Shown here: positions 14,492-14,823 of the stretch, one piece after another
Position numbering within the stretch: the stretch's first letter is position 1
Layout: every line of letters starts with the position of its first letter
Source: a bacterium UBA7470
GTDB taxonomy: Bacteria > Pseudomonadota > Gammaproteobacteria > Burkholderiales > Burkholderiaceae_C
Length of the DNA: 14,823 bases
Direction of reading: 5' to 3'
NCBI GenBank assembly: GCA_002479815.1
Contig: DLPA01000152.1
Location: 1 to 14,823, forward strand
The notes under the pieces: generated by a model
Told to the model about the DNA's origin: nothing
Databases searched by the model: none
What the model saw: the letters and a program-made list of their open reading frames with translations, nothing else
Made by a program: the position numbers and the translations under genes

Positions 14492-14737
14492 AAAAATCAT
14501 AGCAAAAAAAGTGAGCTGCTCACGCAACCAATGCGACATATACAGCCAATTTCTTTCTGAAAAACAGCGCCATATCCACAAAATTTCAGCTCCAAAGGCA
14601 TGAGAAACACCAAGAAAACGGCTTTTTCATGCCCCACGCATTATTTTTTAAAGGAATTTTGCTTTTTTTACAATAAAAAACAGCTTTCATACGCATAAAT
14701 GCTGTGTGAGCAGCTCATATTTTTTACTATGATTTTT
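14492..14737 (+). repeat. Copy C of the ~247-bp terminal-inverted-repeat element
   Basis: The outermost 11 bases are perfect inverted repeats (AAAAATCATAG at 14492-14502; complement at 14727-14737), and the arms continue through GAGCTGCTCAC on both sides. Where copies A and B have CTGCTTAC, both arms of copy C have CTGCTCAC, so the T-A pair became C-G on both sides. The AT-rich non-coding interior keeps CCCCACGC and ACAATAAAAAACAGCT-like blocks in the shared order. It fills the gap between convergent genes, starting 8 nt after the yqeY stop and ending 5 nt before the permease stop. Confidence 0.83.
14597..14633 (+). other. Interior hairpin of repeat copy C
   Basis: GGCATGAGAAA (14597-14607) pairs with TTTTTCATGCC (14623-14633) with one mismatch across a 15-nt loop. 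It is the counterpart of the interior hairpins of copy A but has different sequence. Confidence 0.5.
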
Positions 14738-14742
14738 GCTGC

Positions 14743-14823
14743 TCACTCGTAGCGCAAGGCGGTGATGGGGAGTAGGCTGGCGGCGCGGCGGGCGGGGTAG
14801 TAGCCGAAGAAGACACCGACCAA
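14743..14823 (-). CDS. C-terminal end of a MacB/FtsX-type ABC transporter permease (partial)
   Basis: Reading leftward from the window edge to a TGA at 14743-14745 gives 26 residues: a short hydrophobic stretch (LVGVFFGYYPA), then ARRAASLLPITALRYE. Ending in a ...G.YPARRAA.L.PI.ALRYE block is highly characteristic of MacB-family permeases, which work with an ATPase and a periplasmic adaptor to export macrolides, toxins or lipoproteins. Only the last transmembrane end is in view, so the exact system cannot be named. Its stop lies 5 nt from repeat copy C. The degenerate ABC ATPase at 3678-4346 is too distant to be taken as its partner. Confidence 0.8.
   Translation of the reverse strand: MVGVFFGYYPARRAASLLPITALRYE

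Noticed and set aside
113..14737. Interpretation of the three repeats as a CRISPR array or as IS copies
   Set aside because: The copies are kilobases apart, each has internal inverted arms, and none encodes a transposase or is flanked by a clear target duplication.

Overview
The window looks like a chromosomal segment of a betaproteobacterium, order Burkholderiales and most likely Comamonadaceae or a close relative. The evidence is the rpsU-yqeY pair, an OlsB-type acyltransferase with the family's C-terminal block, an RhlE-like helicase with an Arg/Gly-rich tail, a family I.1 lipase with its foldase, and GC-moderate coding with heavy use of TTG for leucine. The genus cannot be set from sequence alone. 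There is no tRNA, rRNA, CRISPR array, IS transposase or phage gene.

Layout, left to right. Positions 1-114 hold the end of an unrecognised gene. Its stop codon runs straight into a 247-bp AT-rich repeat with long terminal inverted repeats (copy A, 113-359). A 224-bp leader with a possible 21-codon ORF precedes an exported PhnD-like solute-binding protein (584-1594). A perfect 14-bp palindrome lies upstream of a lipase-foldase operon (1784-3689). On the minus strand a DEAD-box RNA helicase (4333-6306) is followed by an overlapping ABC-type ATPase gene with unusual catalytic residues (3678-4346), whose 3' end overlaps that of the foldase gene. Next come a structured leader (about 6500-6740), O-acetylhomoserine sulfhydrylase (6757-8076) and an alpha/beta hydrolase (8116-8958). 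Repeat copy B (9116-9364) separates these from a minus-strand OlsB-like gene (9371-10222). An ADP-ribosylglycohydrolase gene (10407-11245) appears frameshifted and internally deleted. It converges with a cNMP-GGDEF diguanylate cyclase (11254-12261). A nitronate monooxygenase-like gene (12408-13457), rpsU (13684-13896), a clear terminator and yqeY (14022-14483) follow. Repeat copy C (14492-14737) then separates yqeY from the 3' end of a MacB/FtsX-type permease on the minus strand (14743-14823).

Most genes are ordinary housekeeping or metabolic genes that act independently. The clear functional pairs are lipase with foldase, helicase with ABC ATPase (overlap only, function unknown), and rpsU with yqeY.

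The most notable signal is the repeat family. Three copies of nearly equal length (246-249 bp) share terminal inverted repeats of about 33-37 bp and short interior blocks in the same orientation. Each lies within 8 nt of at least one stop codon, and one shows a compensatory change in its terminal stem. Other points to check are the metY leader, which partly resembles the SAM-I/SAM-IV riboswitch core, the decayed ADP-ribosylglycohydrolase, and the ABC ATPase with Gln in place of the Walker B Glu.
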